From Actinoallomurus purpureus (GTDB taxonomy: Bacteria; Actinomycetota; Actinomycetes; Streptosporangiales; Streptosporangiaceae): DNA of 64,000 nt. The stretch spans positions 238,957 to 302,956 of the forward strand of contig NZ_JAMXMY010000011.1 of the NCBI RefSeq assembly GCF_024055795.1, read 5' to 3'. The notes below the pieces were generated by a model that saw only the letters and a list, made by a program, of their open reading frames with translations, did not search any database and was not told the origin of the DNA. Position numbers and translations under genes: made by a program. Positions 27,281 to 35,357 of the stretch are shown one piece after another (the stretch's first letter is position 1; each line of letters opens with the position of its first letter).

Positions 27281-28180
27281 GTGCCCAGCGGTCTTCTGCG
27301 CCGTCGCGTCATCGGGACGGGTATCACAGTCCTGGCGGCCGCCCTCGCCATGTCCGCCTGTAACGCGAAGACAACGACGCGGGGGGACAAGAGCGCGCTC
27401 GATACGATCAAGAAGAACGGCAAGATCGTCATCGCGACGGACGCGTCATACGCCCCGAACGAGTTCAAACAGAACGGCCAGGTCGTCGGGTTCGACGTCG
27501 ACCTCGGCACCGCGATCGCCAAGAAGCTCGGCGTCAAGGCGGAGTACCAGGACGTCAAGTTCGACAACATCCTGCCCGCGCTGCAGAGCAAGAAGTACGA
27601 CATCGGCATGTCCTCCTTCACCGACAACAAGCAGCGGGAGGCGACCTTCGACTTCGTGACCTACTTCAACGCGGGCACCGGCCTGATGGTGAAGTCAGGA
27701 AACCCGGAGAAGCTCATGCCGGACGACCTGTCGCTGTGCGGCAAGAAGGTCGCCGTGGAGAAGGGCACGACCCAGGAGGACGAGCTCACGCCCAAGTCGG
27801 CGGCCAAGCCCGACGCCGGCGCCCGGCTCGACAAGTGCAAGACGGGCGGCAAGCCGGCCCCGGTCAAGGTCTCGCTGGACGACCAGAACGCCGCCAACCT
27901 GGCCCTGGGCAACGGTCGCGCCGACGCGGTCCTGGCCGACTCGCCGGTCGCGGCGTACGCGGCCAAGGAGTCCGGCGGCAAGTTCGTCATCGCCGGCAAC
28001 GCGTACGACACGGCGCCGTACGGCATCGCGATCCCGAAGAACGAGAACGACCTGCGCGACGGGATTCTCAAGGCCGTGAAGGACCTGCTCTCGGACGGCA
28101 CCTACAAGCAGCTGACGGAGAAGTGGGGCATCTCCGCGGGTGCCGTCACCGACCCGAAGGTCAACGGCGCGGGTGGCTGA
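27281..28180 (+). CDS. Amino-acid ABC transporter binding lipoprotein 2
   Basis: A 299-residue family-3 binding protein, closely similar to the preceding one along its whole length. It has a signal peptide with lipobox MSAC, lipidated Cys27, then the binding fold (GKIVIATDASYAPNEFKQNG, GFDVDLGTAIAKKLG). GTG 27281 has GAGGAGG 5 nt upstream. A short hairpin (27247-27261) precedes that site. It belongs to the glutamate/glutamine class; the exact ligand is unknown. It is directly followed by the permease gene. Confidence 0.92.
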   Translation: MPSGLLRRRVIGTGITVLAAALAMSACNAKTTTRGDKSALDTIKKNGKIVIATDASYAPNEFKQNGQVVGFDVDLGTAIAKKLGVKAEYQDVKFDNILPALQSKKYDIGMSSFTDNKQREATFDFVTYFNAGTGLMVKSGNPEKLMPDDLSLCGKKVAVEKGTTQEDELTPKSAAKPDAGARLDKCKTGGKPAPVKVSLDDQNAANLALGNGRADAVLADSPVAAYAAKESGGKFVIAGNAYDTAPYGIAIPKNENDLRDGILKAVKDLLSDGTYKQLTEKWGISAGAVTDPKVNGAGG

Positions 28181-28187
28181 GGCGAAC

Positions 28188-29135
28188 GTGACGCAGATCG
28201 ACACCACCGAACCGACACGGCCTGAGAGCATCAGGGCCGTGCCGGTCCGGCACCCCGGCCGGTGGGTGAGCGGCGCGGTCATCCTCGTGCTGACCGCGAT
28301 GTTCGTCCACATGTTGTTCACCAACAAGCAGTTGGACTGGTCGACGTTCCGGCACTTCTTCTTCGACGGCGGCATCCTTAAGGGCCTCGTCGCCACCCTG
28401 GAACTGACGGTCATCGCGATGGCGATCGGCATCGTGGGCGGCATCGTCCTGGCGCTGATGCGGCTGTCCTCGAACCCGCTGATGTCGTCGGCGGCCTGGC
28501 TGTACATCTGGTTCTTCCGTGGCACGCCGGTGCTGGTCCAGCTCATCTTCTGGTTCAACATCAAGTCCCTGATGGGCGACGTCTCGCTCGGCGTCCCGTT
28601 CGGCCCGGTGTTCATCACCTGGGACGTCAACAGCCTGGTCACCACGTTCGTCGCGGCGATCCTGGGCCTCGGCCTGAACGAGGCCGCGTACATGTCGGAG
28701 ATCGTCCGGGCGGGCATCCTGTCCGTGGACGAGGGCCAGACCGAGGCGTCGCAGGCACTGGGCATGCGACGGCTGCAGATCATGCGGCGCGTCGTGCTCC
28801 CCCAGGCGATGCGTGTGATCATCCCGCCCACCGGCAACGAGACGATCTCGATGCTGAAGACGACCTCGCTCGCCTCCACGGTGGCGTTCACCGAGCTGCT
28901 GAAGGCCGGCGAGGACATCTTCAACGCCAACTACAAGACGATCCCGCTGCTGATCGTGGTCAGCGTCTGGTACATCATCGTGACCTCGGTCCTCTCGGTC
29001 GGTCAGTACTACCTGGAGCGTCACTACGGCCGTGGCTCCTCACGCGCGCTGCCCCCGACCCCGCTGCAGCGCCTGCGGCGGAACCTGACGACGTTCCACG
29101 TCAAACCCCCGGCCGTACGGGAGGGGTCCGCATGA
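28188..29135 (+). CDS. Amino-acid ABC transporter permease
   Basis: A 315-residue His/Glu/Gln/Arg-type permease with about five transmembrane helices, the coupling loop [20 protein letters not shown] and ending region [18 protein letters not shown]. It has no second permease partner, so it probably acts as a homodimer. GTG 28188 has GAGG 5 nt upstream; the GTG at 28173 overlaps the binding-protein gene and lacks a ribosome site. Its stop overlaps the ATPase start (ATGA). Confidence 0.9.
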   Translation: MTQIDTTEPTRPESIRAVPVRHPGRWVSGAVILVLTAMFVHMLFTNKQLDWSTFRHFFFDGGILKGLVATLELTVIAMAIGIVGGIVLALMRLSSNPLMSSAAWLYIWFFRGTPVLVQLIFWFNIKSLMGDVSLGVPFGPVFITWDVNSLVTTFVAAILGLGLNEAAYMSEIVRAGILSVDEGQTEASQALGMRRLQIMRRVVLPQAMRVIIPPTGNETISMLKTTSLASTVAFTELLKAGEDIFNANYKTIPLLIVVSVWYIIVTSVLSVGQYYLERHYGRGSSRALPPTPLQRLRRNLTTFHVKPPAVREGSA

Positions 29136-29914
29136 CCGAGAACGCCCCCGCGAGCGACGTGATGGTCAAGGCCGAGGGCATCCACAAGCTCTTCGGCCGC
29201 CTCCACATCCTGCGCGGCATCGACCTGGAGGTCCGGAGCGGTCAGGTGATGTGCGTCATCGGCCCGTCCGGCTCCGGAAAGTCGACGTTCCTCCGGTGCA
29301 TCAACCACCTGGAGAAGATCGACTCCGGGCGGCTCTGGGTGGACGGCCACCTCGTCGGGTACCGCCAGCGCGGCGACAAGCTGCACGAGATGCGGGAGAG
29401 CGAGGTGGCCGCACAGCGCCGGGACATCGGCATGGTGTTCCAGCGGTTCAACCTGTTCCCGCACATGACGGCCCTGCAGAACATCATGGAGGCGCCGATC
29501 CGGGTCAAGGGCGAGTCCCGCCAGGTCGTACGGGAGCGGGCGCTGAAGCTCCTCGACCGGGTGGGCCTGTCCGAGAAGGTGGACAGCTACCCGTCCCAGC
29601 TGTCCGGCGGGCAGCAGCAGCGCGTGGCGATCGCACGGGCGCTGGCGATGGAGCCGAAGCTCATGCTCTTCGACGAGCCGACCAGCGCGCTCGACCCCGA
29701 GCTGGTCGGCGACGTCCTCGACGTCATGCGGCAGCTCGCCGTGGACGGCATGACCATGGTCGTGGTGACGCACGAGATGGGCTTCGCCCGCGAGGTGGGC
29801 GACTCGCTGGTCTTCATGGACGAGGGCGTCGTCGTCGAGGAGGGCGACCCCCGCGAGGTGCTCACCGACCCGCAGCACCGACGCACGCAGGACTTCTTGT
29901 CCAAGGTGCTCTGA
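29132..29914 (+). CDS. Amino-acid ABC transporter ATP-binding protein
   Basis: A 260-residue GlnQ/GluA-type ATPase. Walker A is GPSGSGKST (44-52), the Q-loop is [12 protein letters not shown], the signature is LSGGQQQR, Walker B is [13 protein letters not shown], and the H-loop is VTHEMGFA. It energises uptake by the permease and the two binding lipoproteins. Start and stop are firm. It converges on sodX with no spacer to speak of (1 nt). Confidence 0.94.
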   Translation: MTENAPASDVMVKAEGIHKLFGRLHILRGIDLEVRSGQVMCVIGPSGSGKSTFLRCINHLEKIDSGRLWVDGHLVGYRQRGDKLHEMRESEVAAQRRDIGMVFQRFNLFPHMTALQNIMEAPIRVKGESRQVVRERALKLLDRVGLSEKVDSYPSQLSGGQQQRVAIARALAMEPKLMLFDEPTSALDPELVGDVLDVMRQLAVDGMTMVVVTHEMGFAREVGDSLVFMDEGVVVEEGDPREVLTDPQHRRTQDFLSKVL

Positions 29915-29915
29915 G

Positions 29916-30263
29916 TCAGGAACCGTCCCGCATCCGCGCGCTCCGGCCCCGCCGGGGCGCGCGGAGTCGTACGGAGGGCCGCGGCCAGTAGCGCGCGACC
30001 ACGCGTCCGAGGATCAGGTCGTCGGGCACGGCCCCGAAGTCCCAGCTGTCCTGCCGGCCGGAGGCCCGCTGGTTGTCGCTCTCCAGCCACCACCCGTCGC
30101 GGTCGCGCCAGGCCACTCGCTTGACGATCAGCCGGCCCTCCCGCGGATGACGTGCCACGACGACGTGGCCGGGAGCGAGTCGGGCGCCACGTCGGACGAG
30201 CAGCCAGTCGCCGGGCCGCAGCACCGGCAGCATCGACTCGCCCGTCACCTCGACCGTCTGCAC
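29916..30263 (-). CDS. sodX: Nickel-superoxide-dismutase maturation protease
   Basis: A 115-residue S24/S26 signal-peptidase-like protease. The active-site dyad is Ser10 (TGESMLPVLRPGD) and Lys48 (LIVKRVAWRD). No membrane segment is present, as expected for SodX, which trims the NiSOD propeptide in the cytoplasm. GTG 30263 has AGAGAGG 8 nt upstream; the longer frame reaches into the sodN gene and is rejected. It is divergent from sodN, the standard partner, which makes the assignment specific. Confidence 0.9.
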   Translation of the reverse strand: MQTVEVTGESMLPVLRPGDWLLVRRGARLAPGHVVVARHPREGRLIVKRVAWRDRDGWWLESDNQRASGRQDSWDFGAVPDDLILGRVVARYWPRPSVRLRAPRRGRSARMRDGS

Positions 30264-30351
30264 GTGGCATACCTCTCTGAGCGCGGGAAGGGTACCAGGG
30301 GTAGTGTCTGATACCGGAGCATGATCCGAAACAAACGGAAGGGACACGCAG

Positions 30352-30753
30352 GTGCTTGCACGACTTCTGCGCCCCAAGACCACGGTGTCGGCCCACTGTG
30401 ACCTGCCCTGTGGCGTATACGACCCGGCACAGGCCCGGATCGAGGCCGAGTCGATCAAGGCCATCGTCGAGAAGTACGAGGCCAACGACGACCCGATCTT
30501 CCGCGCGCGGGCCCTGATCATCAAGGAGCAGCGCTCCGAGTTGGTCAAGCACCACCTGTGGGTGCTGTGGACCGACTACTTCAAGCCGCCGCACTTCGAG
30601 AAGTACCCGCAGCTGCACCAGCTGTTCAACGAGGCGACCAAGCTCGCGGGTGCCGCGGGCACCAAGGGCACCCTCGACAAGGCCAAGGCGGAGGAGCTTC
30701 TGGCCAAGATCGACGAGATCGCCAAGATCTTCTGGGAGACCAAGAACGCCTGA
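30352..30753 (+). CDS. sodN: Nickel-type superoxide dismutase
   Basis: A 133-residue NiSOD precursor. The propeptide is residues 1-14; cleavage before His15 yields the nickel hook HCDLPCGVY, with ligands His15 (new N-terminus), Cys16 and Cys20. The rest is the four-helix bundle of the family (FRARALIIKEQRSELVKHHL). It destroys superoxide in the cytoplasm when nickel is available. GTG start with AAGGG upstream. The sodX protease gene lies divergently 88 nt away. In Streptomyces sodN is nickel-induced; I cannot identify a Nur site here. Confidence 0.96.
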   Translation: MLARLLRPKTTVSAHCDLPCGVYDPAQARIEAESIKAIVEKYEANDDPIFRARALIIKEQRSELVKHHLWVLWTDYFKPPHFEKYPQLHQLFNEATKLAGAAGTKGTLDKAKAEELLAKIDEIAKIFWETKNA

Positions 30754-30785
30754 CCTTGGTCTGTCGGGTCTTCAGCGCCAGACCG

Positions 30786-30829
30786 TGGCGGGCCGGCCGT
30801 CCCTCTCGATGGGGCCGACCGGCCCGCCA
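30786..30829 (+). terminator. Terminator after sodN
   Basis: An 11-bp outer stem (30786-30796 with 30819-30829) with further pairing inside is followed by GCGCCTTTCT. Confidence 0.8.
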
Positions 30830-30839
30830 TGCGCCTTTC

Positions 30840-30867
30840 TAGCCCCTAGCCCCTAGCCCCTAGCCCC
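30840..30867. repeat. Four tandem copies of TAGCCCC
   Basis: Four exact copies of the heptamer TAGCCCC in a row. The last copies cover the stop codon and final codons of the leftward MetE-like gene (TAG at 30862-30860). Slippage here could change the 3' end. Confidence 0.95.
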
Positions 30868-31963
30868 AGACCCGCTGCGCGACGGACACCACGAGGTCCA
30901 GCTTGCGCCGCTGGTCGTCCCACGTCAGCGGGTTGCCCTGCACCTCTGACGCGAAGCCGCACTGCGGGCTGATCGCCAGATCCTCGAGCGGCCGCAGGCG
31001 CGAGGCCTCGTCCACCCGCCGCGCGAGGGCATCGGCGTCCTCCAACGCGCCCGTCTTGGTGGTCACCAGGCCCAGGACCACGGTGGTGCCGGCGGGGACA
31101 TGCCTGATCGGATCCAGGCTCCCGGCGCGTTCGGTGTCGTACTCCAGCAGCCAGTGGTCGACGGGAATCCGGCCGAACACGTCTTCGGCGATGCCGTCAT
31201 AGGTCCCCTCGTTGAACCACTGGCCCCGGTAGTTGCCCCGGCAGATGTGCATGCCCACGATGACGTCGGCGTCCCGCAGGCCGCCGACGATCGCGCGGTC
31301 CGCCTCGACGCAGCGCTCCAGCAGTTCCCGTGAGTCCAGGCCCTCCGCCTCGAAGACGGCGATCAGCTTGTCGTTCACGAAGCTGGTGAAGCAGGGCGCG
31401 TCGATCTGGACGTGCCGGACGCCGTCCCGCGCCAGCGCCTCCGTCTCCGCGCGTATGACCGCGGCGAGGTCGTCGATGATGTCCGCCCGGGTGGGATACA
31501 CGGCGTCACTCACGCCGCTCTGCCAGTTGGCGACGACGAAGTTGGTGACCTCGGGAATCGCCACCTTCCACGGACCGGGCGCGTGGTCGGCGAGAAAGGC
31601 CGCCTCCCGGTCGGTGAACCGATTCCGGTGCCTCAGCCTCCCGCCGATGAGGTTGAGGATGCTGTCGTCCTGGTTCTGCTCGTCCCCGTCGGCGTTCCAG
31701 TCCAGCGTGGGCGCCTGGCCGACGAAGCCGTCCGTGGCCGCCGTGAGGTGGCTCATGAAGTCGTTCCGGCGGTACTCGCCGTCGGTGTGGACGCCGATGC
31801 CGCTGTCCCGCTGCAGGGCCAGCGCGTCGAGGATCGCCTGATCCTCGACCTGCCGCAGTTCCTCGCCATCGATCTCCCCGGCCGCATGGCGTTTCCGGGC
31901 CTGGAGGAGGTACGGGGGGCGTAGCAGACTGCCCACGTGGAGGGCTTTGCCGGAGAAGTCCAT
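30860..31963 (-). CDS. MetE-like cobalamin-independent methionine synthase II family protein
   Basis: A 367-residue protein like the C-terminal catalytic half of MetE (YxjG/YxjH group). The zinc ligands are visible as the His and Cys in GMHICRGNYRG, the Glu in LLEYDTER and the Cys in SPQCGFAS. It lacks the N-terminal half of full MetE, so it probably moves a methyl or thiol group to or from a small substrate rather than using methyl-tetrahydropteroyl-triglutamate. ATG 31963 has AGAGAGG 9 nt upstream, better than ATG 31969. An operator-like repeat lies upstream. Confidence 0.85.
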   Translation of the reverse strand: MDFSGKALHVGSLLRPPYLLQARKRHAAGEIDGEELRQVEDQAILDALALQRDSGIGVHTDGEYRRNDFMSHLTAATDGFVGQAPTLDWNADGDEQNQDDSILNLIGGRLRHRNRFTDREAAFLADHAPGPWKVAIPEVTNFVVANWQSGVSDAVYPTRADIIDDLAAVIRAETEALARDGVRHVQIDAPCFTSFVNDKLIAVFEAEGLDSRELLERCVEADRAIVGGLRDADVIVGMHICRGNYRGQWFNEGTYDGIAEDVFGRIPVDHWLLEYDTERAGSLDPIRHVPAGTTVVLGLVTTKTGALEDADALARRVDEASRLRPLEDLAISPQCGFASEVQGNPLTWDDQRRKLDLVVSVAQRVWG

Positions 31964-32001
31964 CCGCATATACCTCTCTGCCGGTTCGATGCTGATCATC
32001 G

Positions 32002-32020
32002 TTGCTCGGCGAACAATTTA
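32002..32020 (-). promoter_or_regulatory. Promoter and palindrome upstream of the MetE-like gene
   Basis: Read leftward, TAAATT (32020-32015) is a -10 box with TTTCGG 17 bp upstream. TTGTTCGCCGAGCAA (32016-32002) overlaps its 3' side and is a 15-bp palindrome with one mismatch. A repressor bound there would block initiation. The regulator is unknown. Confidence 0.5.
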
Positions 32021-32304
32021 CGGTCCTTTGACGCTGACCGAAACGGTCCGCGGCGAGCGATTACGGCCTGCCTGATTCGCGGCGGGGCCGGCGTGACGGC
32101 CACCGACGGGCGGCCTCCGGGCCGCCGGAGACGGGCGACCTGCGCTGCCACGCGCATCCCCCGTGCCCACGGCCATTCCGATTTGCGCGGACACGTCGTC
32201 TGGCCTCTACGATCATCCTTCGACGGCCGAGCGCGCCGGATGCGCGCGCGGGTGCGTTGACGCGGTAGTTTCGACAGCAGCGGGTACCCCAACGAGGGAG
32301 TGAC
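32021..32304. other. Intergenic region between MetE-like gene and anti-sigma gene
   Basis: No gene is seen. It contains a 7-bp hairpin (32109-32126) and, near its right end, GGGTAC (32282-32287), which looks like the -10 element used by SigB/SigF-type sigma factors. A GTTT lies 10 nt upstream (32268-32271), shorter than the usual 14-16 spacing, so the -35 part is not convincing. Autoregulation by the sigma factor downstream is plausible. Confidence 0.45.
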
Positions 32305-32724
32305 GTGACCGAGGAAACCGCGGCCATGCCGGCGAGTGTGTCCGACATGCGCGACGTCGTGACCGTGCGGCTGCCGGCCGACAGCGCCTACCTTTCCGTG
32401 CTCCGCACGGCCACGGCCGGGCTGGCGGCACGCCTCGACTTCAACCTCGACGAGATCGAGGATCTGCGGATCGCGATCGACGAGGCGTGCGCGATGCTCC
32501 TGGCCCAGGCGGTGCCGGGCACGGACCTGACGTGCCAGTTCGAGCTGAACGACGACGCGATGAGCATCTCGGTGTCGGTCCTGACCGTCGACGGTCTGGA
32601 GCCGAGCCGCGACACCTTCGCCTGGACGGTCCTCAGTTCGCTCGCCGGTGACGTCGACGCCAAGGTCGGGGTCGACGACCGGGTGACCATCGTGATGAAC
32701 AAGCGGCGCGGGAAGACGTCGTGA
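32305..32724 (+). CDS. Anti-sigma factor (RsbW-like ATPase fold)
   Basis: A 139-residue GHKL-type anti-sigma factor. The N-box helix is LRIAIDEACAMLLAQA, in which the usual Asn is not obvious, as in other actinobacterial anti-SigF proteins. The C-terminal beta strands (VDDRVTIVMNKRRG) complete the fold. It should bind and silence the sigma factor encoded 67 nt downstream, and be countered by an anti-anti-sigma protein not present in this window. GTG start. Confidence 0.85.
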   Translation: MTEETAAMPASVSDMRDVVTVRLPADSAYLSVLRTATAGLAARLDFNLDEIEDLRIAIDEACAMLLAQAVPGTDLTCQFELNDDAMSISVSVLTVDGLEPSRDTFAWTVLSSLAGDVDAKVGVDDRVTIVMNKRRGKTS

Positions 32725-32791
32725 ACGCCGCGACCCCTACGGCACTCGACCACCGCCCAGGCGGCTCCGGGCCGCTGAACGAGGTGGACGC

Positions 32792-33589
32792 GTGACCGAG
32801 AAGACCACGGTGGCCGGCAACGAGCACGGAGTGCCCGACCGCGCTCGAGCGCGTCGGCTGTTCGAGCGACTCACCACCCTGCCCGAAGGCGACCCGGAGC
32901 GCCAGCGCATCCGCGACGAGTTGGTGGAGCTGCACCTGCCGCTCGTCGAGTACCTCGCCCGCCGGTTCCGCAACCGCGGCGAGTGGCTCGACGACCTGGT
33001 GCAGGTCGCGACGATCGGGCTGATCAAGTCGATCGACCGGTTCGACCTGGAGCGTGGCGTGGAGTTCTCCACCTACGCGACGCCGACGATCGTCGGTGAG
33101 ATCAAGCGGCACTTCCGCGACAAGGGCTGGGCGGTCCGCGTGCCGCGCCGGCTCCAGGAGCTGAAACTCTCGCTGACCAAGGCGATCAGCGACCTCGCCC
33201 AGCGCGAGGGCCGGGCGCCCACCGTCAGTGAGCTGGCCCAACACCTGCAGATGAGCGAGGAGGAGGTGCTCGAGGGTCTGGAGTCGGCCAACGCCTACTC
33301 CACCGTCTCTCTCGACGCGCCCGACTCCGGCGACGAGGACGCTCCGGCGGTCGCCGACTCCCTGGGCATCATCGACGAAGCCCTCGAAGGGGTCGAGTAC
33401 CGCGAGTCGCTCAAGCCGCTGCTGGAGAAACTGCCGGCCCGGGAGAAGCGCATCCTGCTGCTGCGGTTCTTCGGGAACATGACGCAGTCGCAGATCGCGG
33501 CCGAGCTCGGCATCTCCCAGATGCACGTGTCCCGGCTCCTGGCCCGCACCCTCGCCCAGCTCCGCGACGGCCTCACCGCCGACGACTGA
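32792..33589 (+). CDS. SigB/SigF-family RNA polymerase sigma factor
   Basis: A 265-residue alternative sigma factor. Region 2 is HLPLVEYLARRFRNRGEWLDDLVQVATIGLIKSIDRFD with the -10 binding segment, region 3 is around GRAPTVSELAQHLQ, and region 4 has MTQSQIAAELGISQMHVSRLL for -35 recognition. The sequence fits the SigF/SigB/SigG group of actinomycetes that governs stress response and sporulation. Coupling to the upstream anti-sigma gene supports this. Which named paralogue it is cannot be fixed. Confidence 0.93.
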   Translation: MTEKTTVAGNEHGVPDRARARRLFERLTTLPEGDPERQRIRDELVELHLPLVEYLARRFRNRGEWLDDLVQVATIGLIKSIDRFDLERGVEFSTYATPTIVGEIKRHFRDKGWAVRVPRRLQELKLSLTKAISDLAQREGRAPTVSELAQHLQMSEEEVLEGLESANAYSTVSLDAPDSGDEDAPAVADSLGIIDEALEGVEYRESLKPLLEKLPAREKRILLLRFFGNMTQSQIAAELGISQMHVSRLLARTLAQLRDGLTADD

Positions 33590-33652
33590 GCGGGCGCCAT
33601 CGAGCACCGAGCCCCGTGCTCCGCTCCCGCGTGAGCGGAGCGGGCGCCATCG
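33588..33652. repeat. 15-bp direct repeat spanning the sigma-factor stop codon
   Basis: GAGCGGGCGCCATCG occurs at 33588-33602 (overlapping the sigma gene stop) and at 33638-33652. Between the copies are two small inverted repeats (GAGCAC/GTGCTC and CCGCTC/GAGCGG). Confidence 0.85.
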
Positions 33653-33661
33653 GACATGAAC

Positions 33662-33696
33662 ACGCGCCCCGCCGGGCACCTTCCGGCGGGGCGCGT
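33662..33696. terminator. Terminator between sigma gene and convergent membrane-protein gene
   Basis: A perfect 14-bp stem (33662-33675 with 33683-33696) has a GCACCTT loop. There is no clear T run; it lies between converging genes. Confidence 0.75.
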
Positions 33697-33710
33697 CGTC
33701 GCTCACCGGG

Positions 33711-34088
33711 TTATTCGTCGATGAGCGCGCGGGTCGTCGGCGGGCTGAGCAGGGCGGCGGCGCCGACGACCGCCACCACGACGAGGACGACGCCGAGGGC
33801 CTGGCGGTGGCTCTGGAACATCGACACGGCGATGATCAGGGTGAAGATCTGCGTGAGGAGGGCCGGGGCGCGTCCCCAGCGGCGTACCTGCCACAGCCCC
33901 CAGCCGACCGCGATGATGCCGGCGCCGCCGAGGACGGCCATGAAGGCGAGGGCGACGGCGCTCGCGAGGTCGTGGGGGCGGCCGATGACCGCCTCGATAC
34001 CGACGTACAGGCCGACGGCGAGCACGGCGACCCCTTCCAGGGCCTCGACGACGGCGGCGGCGCTCAGAGTGGCGGGACGTGTGGACAC
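33711..34088 (-). CDS. Four-helix integral membrane protein of unknown function
   Basis: A 125-residue protein with four predicted membrane helices (AAAVVEALEGVAVLAVGLYVG, AVALAFMAVLGGAGIIAVGW, ALLTQIFTLIIAVSMF, VVLVVVAVVGAAALL). I do not recognise a family. A TAGTGT box sits 8 nt before GTG 34088, so a leaderless start is likely; an earlier in-frame GTG lies within the promoter. It is divergent from the lipid-kinase gene. Confidence 0.7.
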   Translation of the reverse strand: MSTRPATLSAAAVVEALEGVAVLAVGLYVGIEAVIGRPHDLASAVALAFMAVLGGAGIIAVGWGLWQVRRWGRAPALLTQIFTLIIAVSMFQSHRQALGVVLVVVAVVGAAALLSPPTTRALIDE

Positions 34089-34160
34089 ATCCAGGAACAC
34101 TAGTAGGGCGCGCCCGCCCGTGATGCCCAGCCCGCGCCTTCCGGTGATCTGGGGGTGAAC

Positions 34161-34166
34161 TACCCT
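34161..34166 (+). promoter_or_regulatory. -10 box of a leaderless lipid-kinase gene
   Basis: TACCCT, 7 nt before GTG 34174, with no ribosome-binding site. This is the standard leaderless arrangement. Confidence 0.6.
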
Positions 34167-34173
34167 TTTGCAC

Positions 34174-35100
34174 GTGCGCGCACTCTTGATCGCCAATCCC
34201 AAGGCGACCACCACGTCACGGCGAGCCCGGGACGTGCTGATGCGCGCGTTCGCCGGTGAGGTACGTCTGGAACACGCCGAGACCCAGCGGCGCGGGCACG
34301 CGACGGAGCTGGCCGAGCAGGCGGTCGCCGAGGGCTACGACGTGATCATCGCGCTGGGCGGCGACGGCACCGTGAACGAGGCCGTCAACGGGCTGCTCGC
34401 CCAGGGCCCGTCGGAGGACCTGCCGGCGCTCGCGGTCGTCCCCGCGGGCAGCGCGAACGTCTTCGCCCGCTCCCTCGGACTGCCCAACAACGCCCTCGAC
34501 GCGGCCGGCCAGGTCCTGGAGGCGCTCCGCGCCGGTCACCACCGGACGGTGGGCCTGGGCATGGCCGGGACCCGTTACTTCACCTTCTGCGCCGGGATGG
34601 GGCTGGACGCGGAGGTCGTCCACTCCGTCGAGCGGCTGCGGGCCGCCGGGTCGCGCGCCTACTCCACGCTGTACATCAGCGCGGCGCTGCGCCAGTTCTT
34701 CGTGCTCACGGACCGCCGCCGTCCGGCGCTCACGCTGGAGGTGCCGGGGAAGCCGCCGCTCGGCCACATCTTCATGAGCATCATCTCGAACACCTCGCCG
34801 TGGACGTACGCGGGGCCGTGGCCGGTCGACCCGAGCCCGCGGGCCGGGTTCGCGACCGGCCTGGACCTGTTCGGGTTGCGACGGCTCGACCTGATGTCCA
34901 CTTTGGGCGTGCTGTCGCAGATCCTGCCGCCGTTCCAGCGACAGCCGCGCGGGAGTCAGGTCCTCGGTCTGCACGATCTGCCGGAGTTCACGCTGCGGTC
35001 GCACCGTCCGATCGCCTTCCAGGTCGACGGGGACTACCTCGGCCAACGCGAGGCGGTGACCTTCCGCTCCGTCCCCAAGGCGGTCCGCGTCGTGATCTGA
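34174..35100 (+). CDS. Diacylglycerol/sphingosine-kinase-like lipid kinase
   Basis: A 308-residue DagK/LCB5-family kinase. The nucleotide-binding motif is GGDGT (62-66) in IIALGGDGTVNEAVNGL, followed by VPAGSANVFARSLGLP and the C-terminal FQVDGDYLG motif. It phosphorylates diacylglycerol or a related lipid at the membrane, returning it to phospholipid synthesis. The GTG start fits a leaderless transcript; the TTG two codons earlier is less likely. Confidence 0.88.
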   Translation: MRALLIANPKATTTSRRARDVLMRAFAGEVRLEHAETQRRGHATELAEQAVAEGYDVIIALGGDGTVNEAVNGLLAQGPSEDLPALAVVPAGSANVFARSLGLPNNALDAAGQVLEALRAGHHRTVGLGMAGTRYFTFCAGMGLDAEVVHSVERLRAAGSRAYSTLYISAALRQFFVLTDRRRPALTLEVPGKPPLGHIFMSIISNTSPWTYAGPWPVDPSPRAGFATGLDLFGLRRLDLMSTLGVLSQILPPFQRQPRGSQVLGLHDLPEFTLRSHRPIAFQVDGDYLGQREAVTFRSVPKAVRVVI

Positions 35101-35357
35101 GTCACGTAGTGACGTTCATGTTTCGGTCATGTGACACACACGACAGCCATACTTTGAGAAAACTTTCTCAAAGCTCTTGCGCCCCCTCTGGCGCCCTGGG
35201 AATCTCTAAGTGGCGCGCGGCATCGGGTATCGCCCCTGGTCGAGACCGCCATGAACACTTCCCGGACCTCAACCCATGGTCCTCGGACTGTTCGCGACAT
35301 CGTGAAACCATTCACAAGTGGAGTCGACACTTCACGCGCTACGAAGGAGTGGACCGC
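35101..35357 (+). promoter_or_regulatory. Long whiB leader region with a perfect 22-bp palindrome
   Basis: This 257-nt gap holds CTTTGAGAAA-AC-TTTCTCAAAG (35152-35173), a perfect 10-bp inverted repeat, AT-rich against a GC-rich background. It may be an operator controlling whiB, or part of the end of the lipid-kinase mRNA. A GTCAC/GTGAC pair flanks positions 35101-35134. AAGGAG (35344-35349) is the ribosome-binding site. No other gene is seen. Confidence 0.6.

Noticed and set aside
32268..32287. A complete SigB/SigF-type promoter (GTTT...GGGTAC)
   Set aside because: The spacer is 10 nt instead of about 14-16, so only the -10-like GGGTAC is mentioned.
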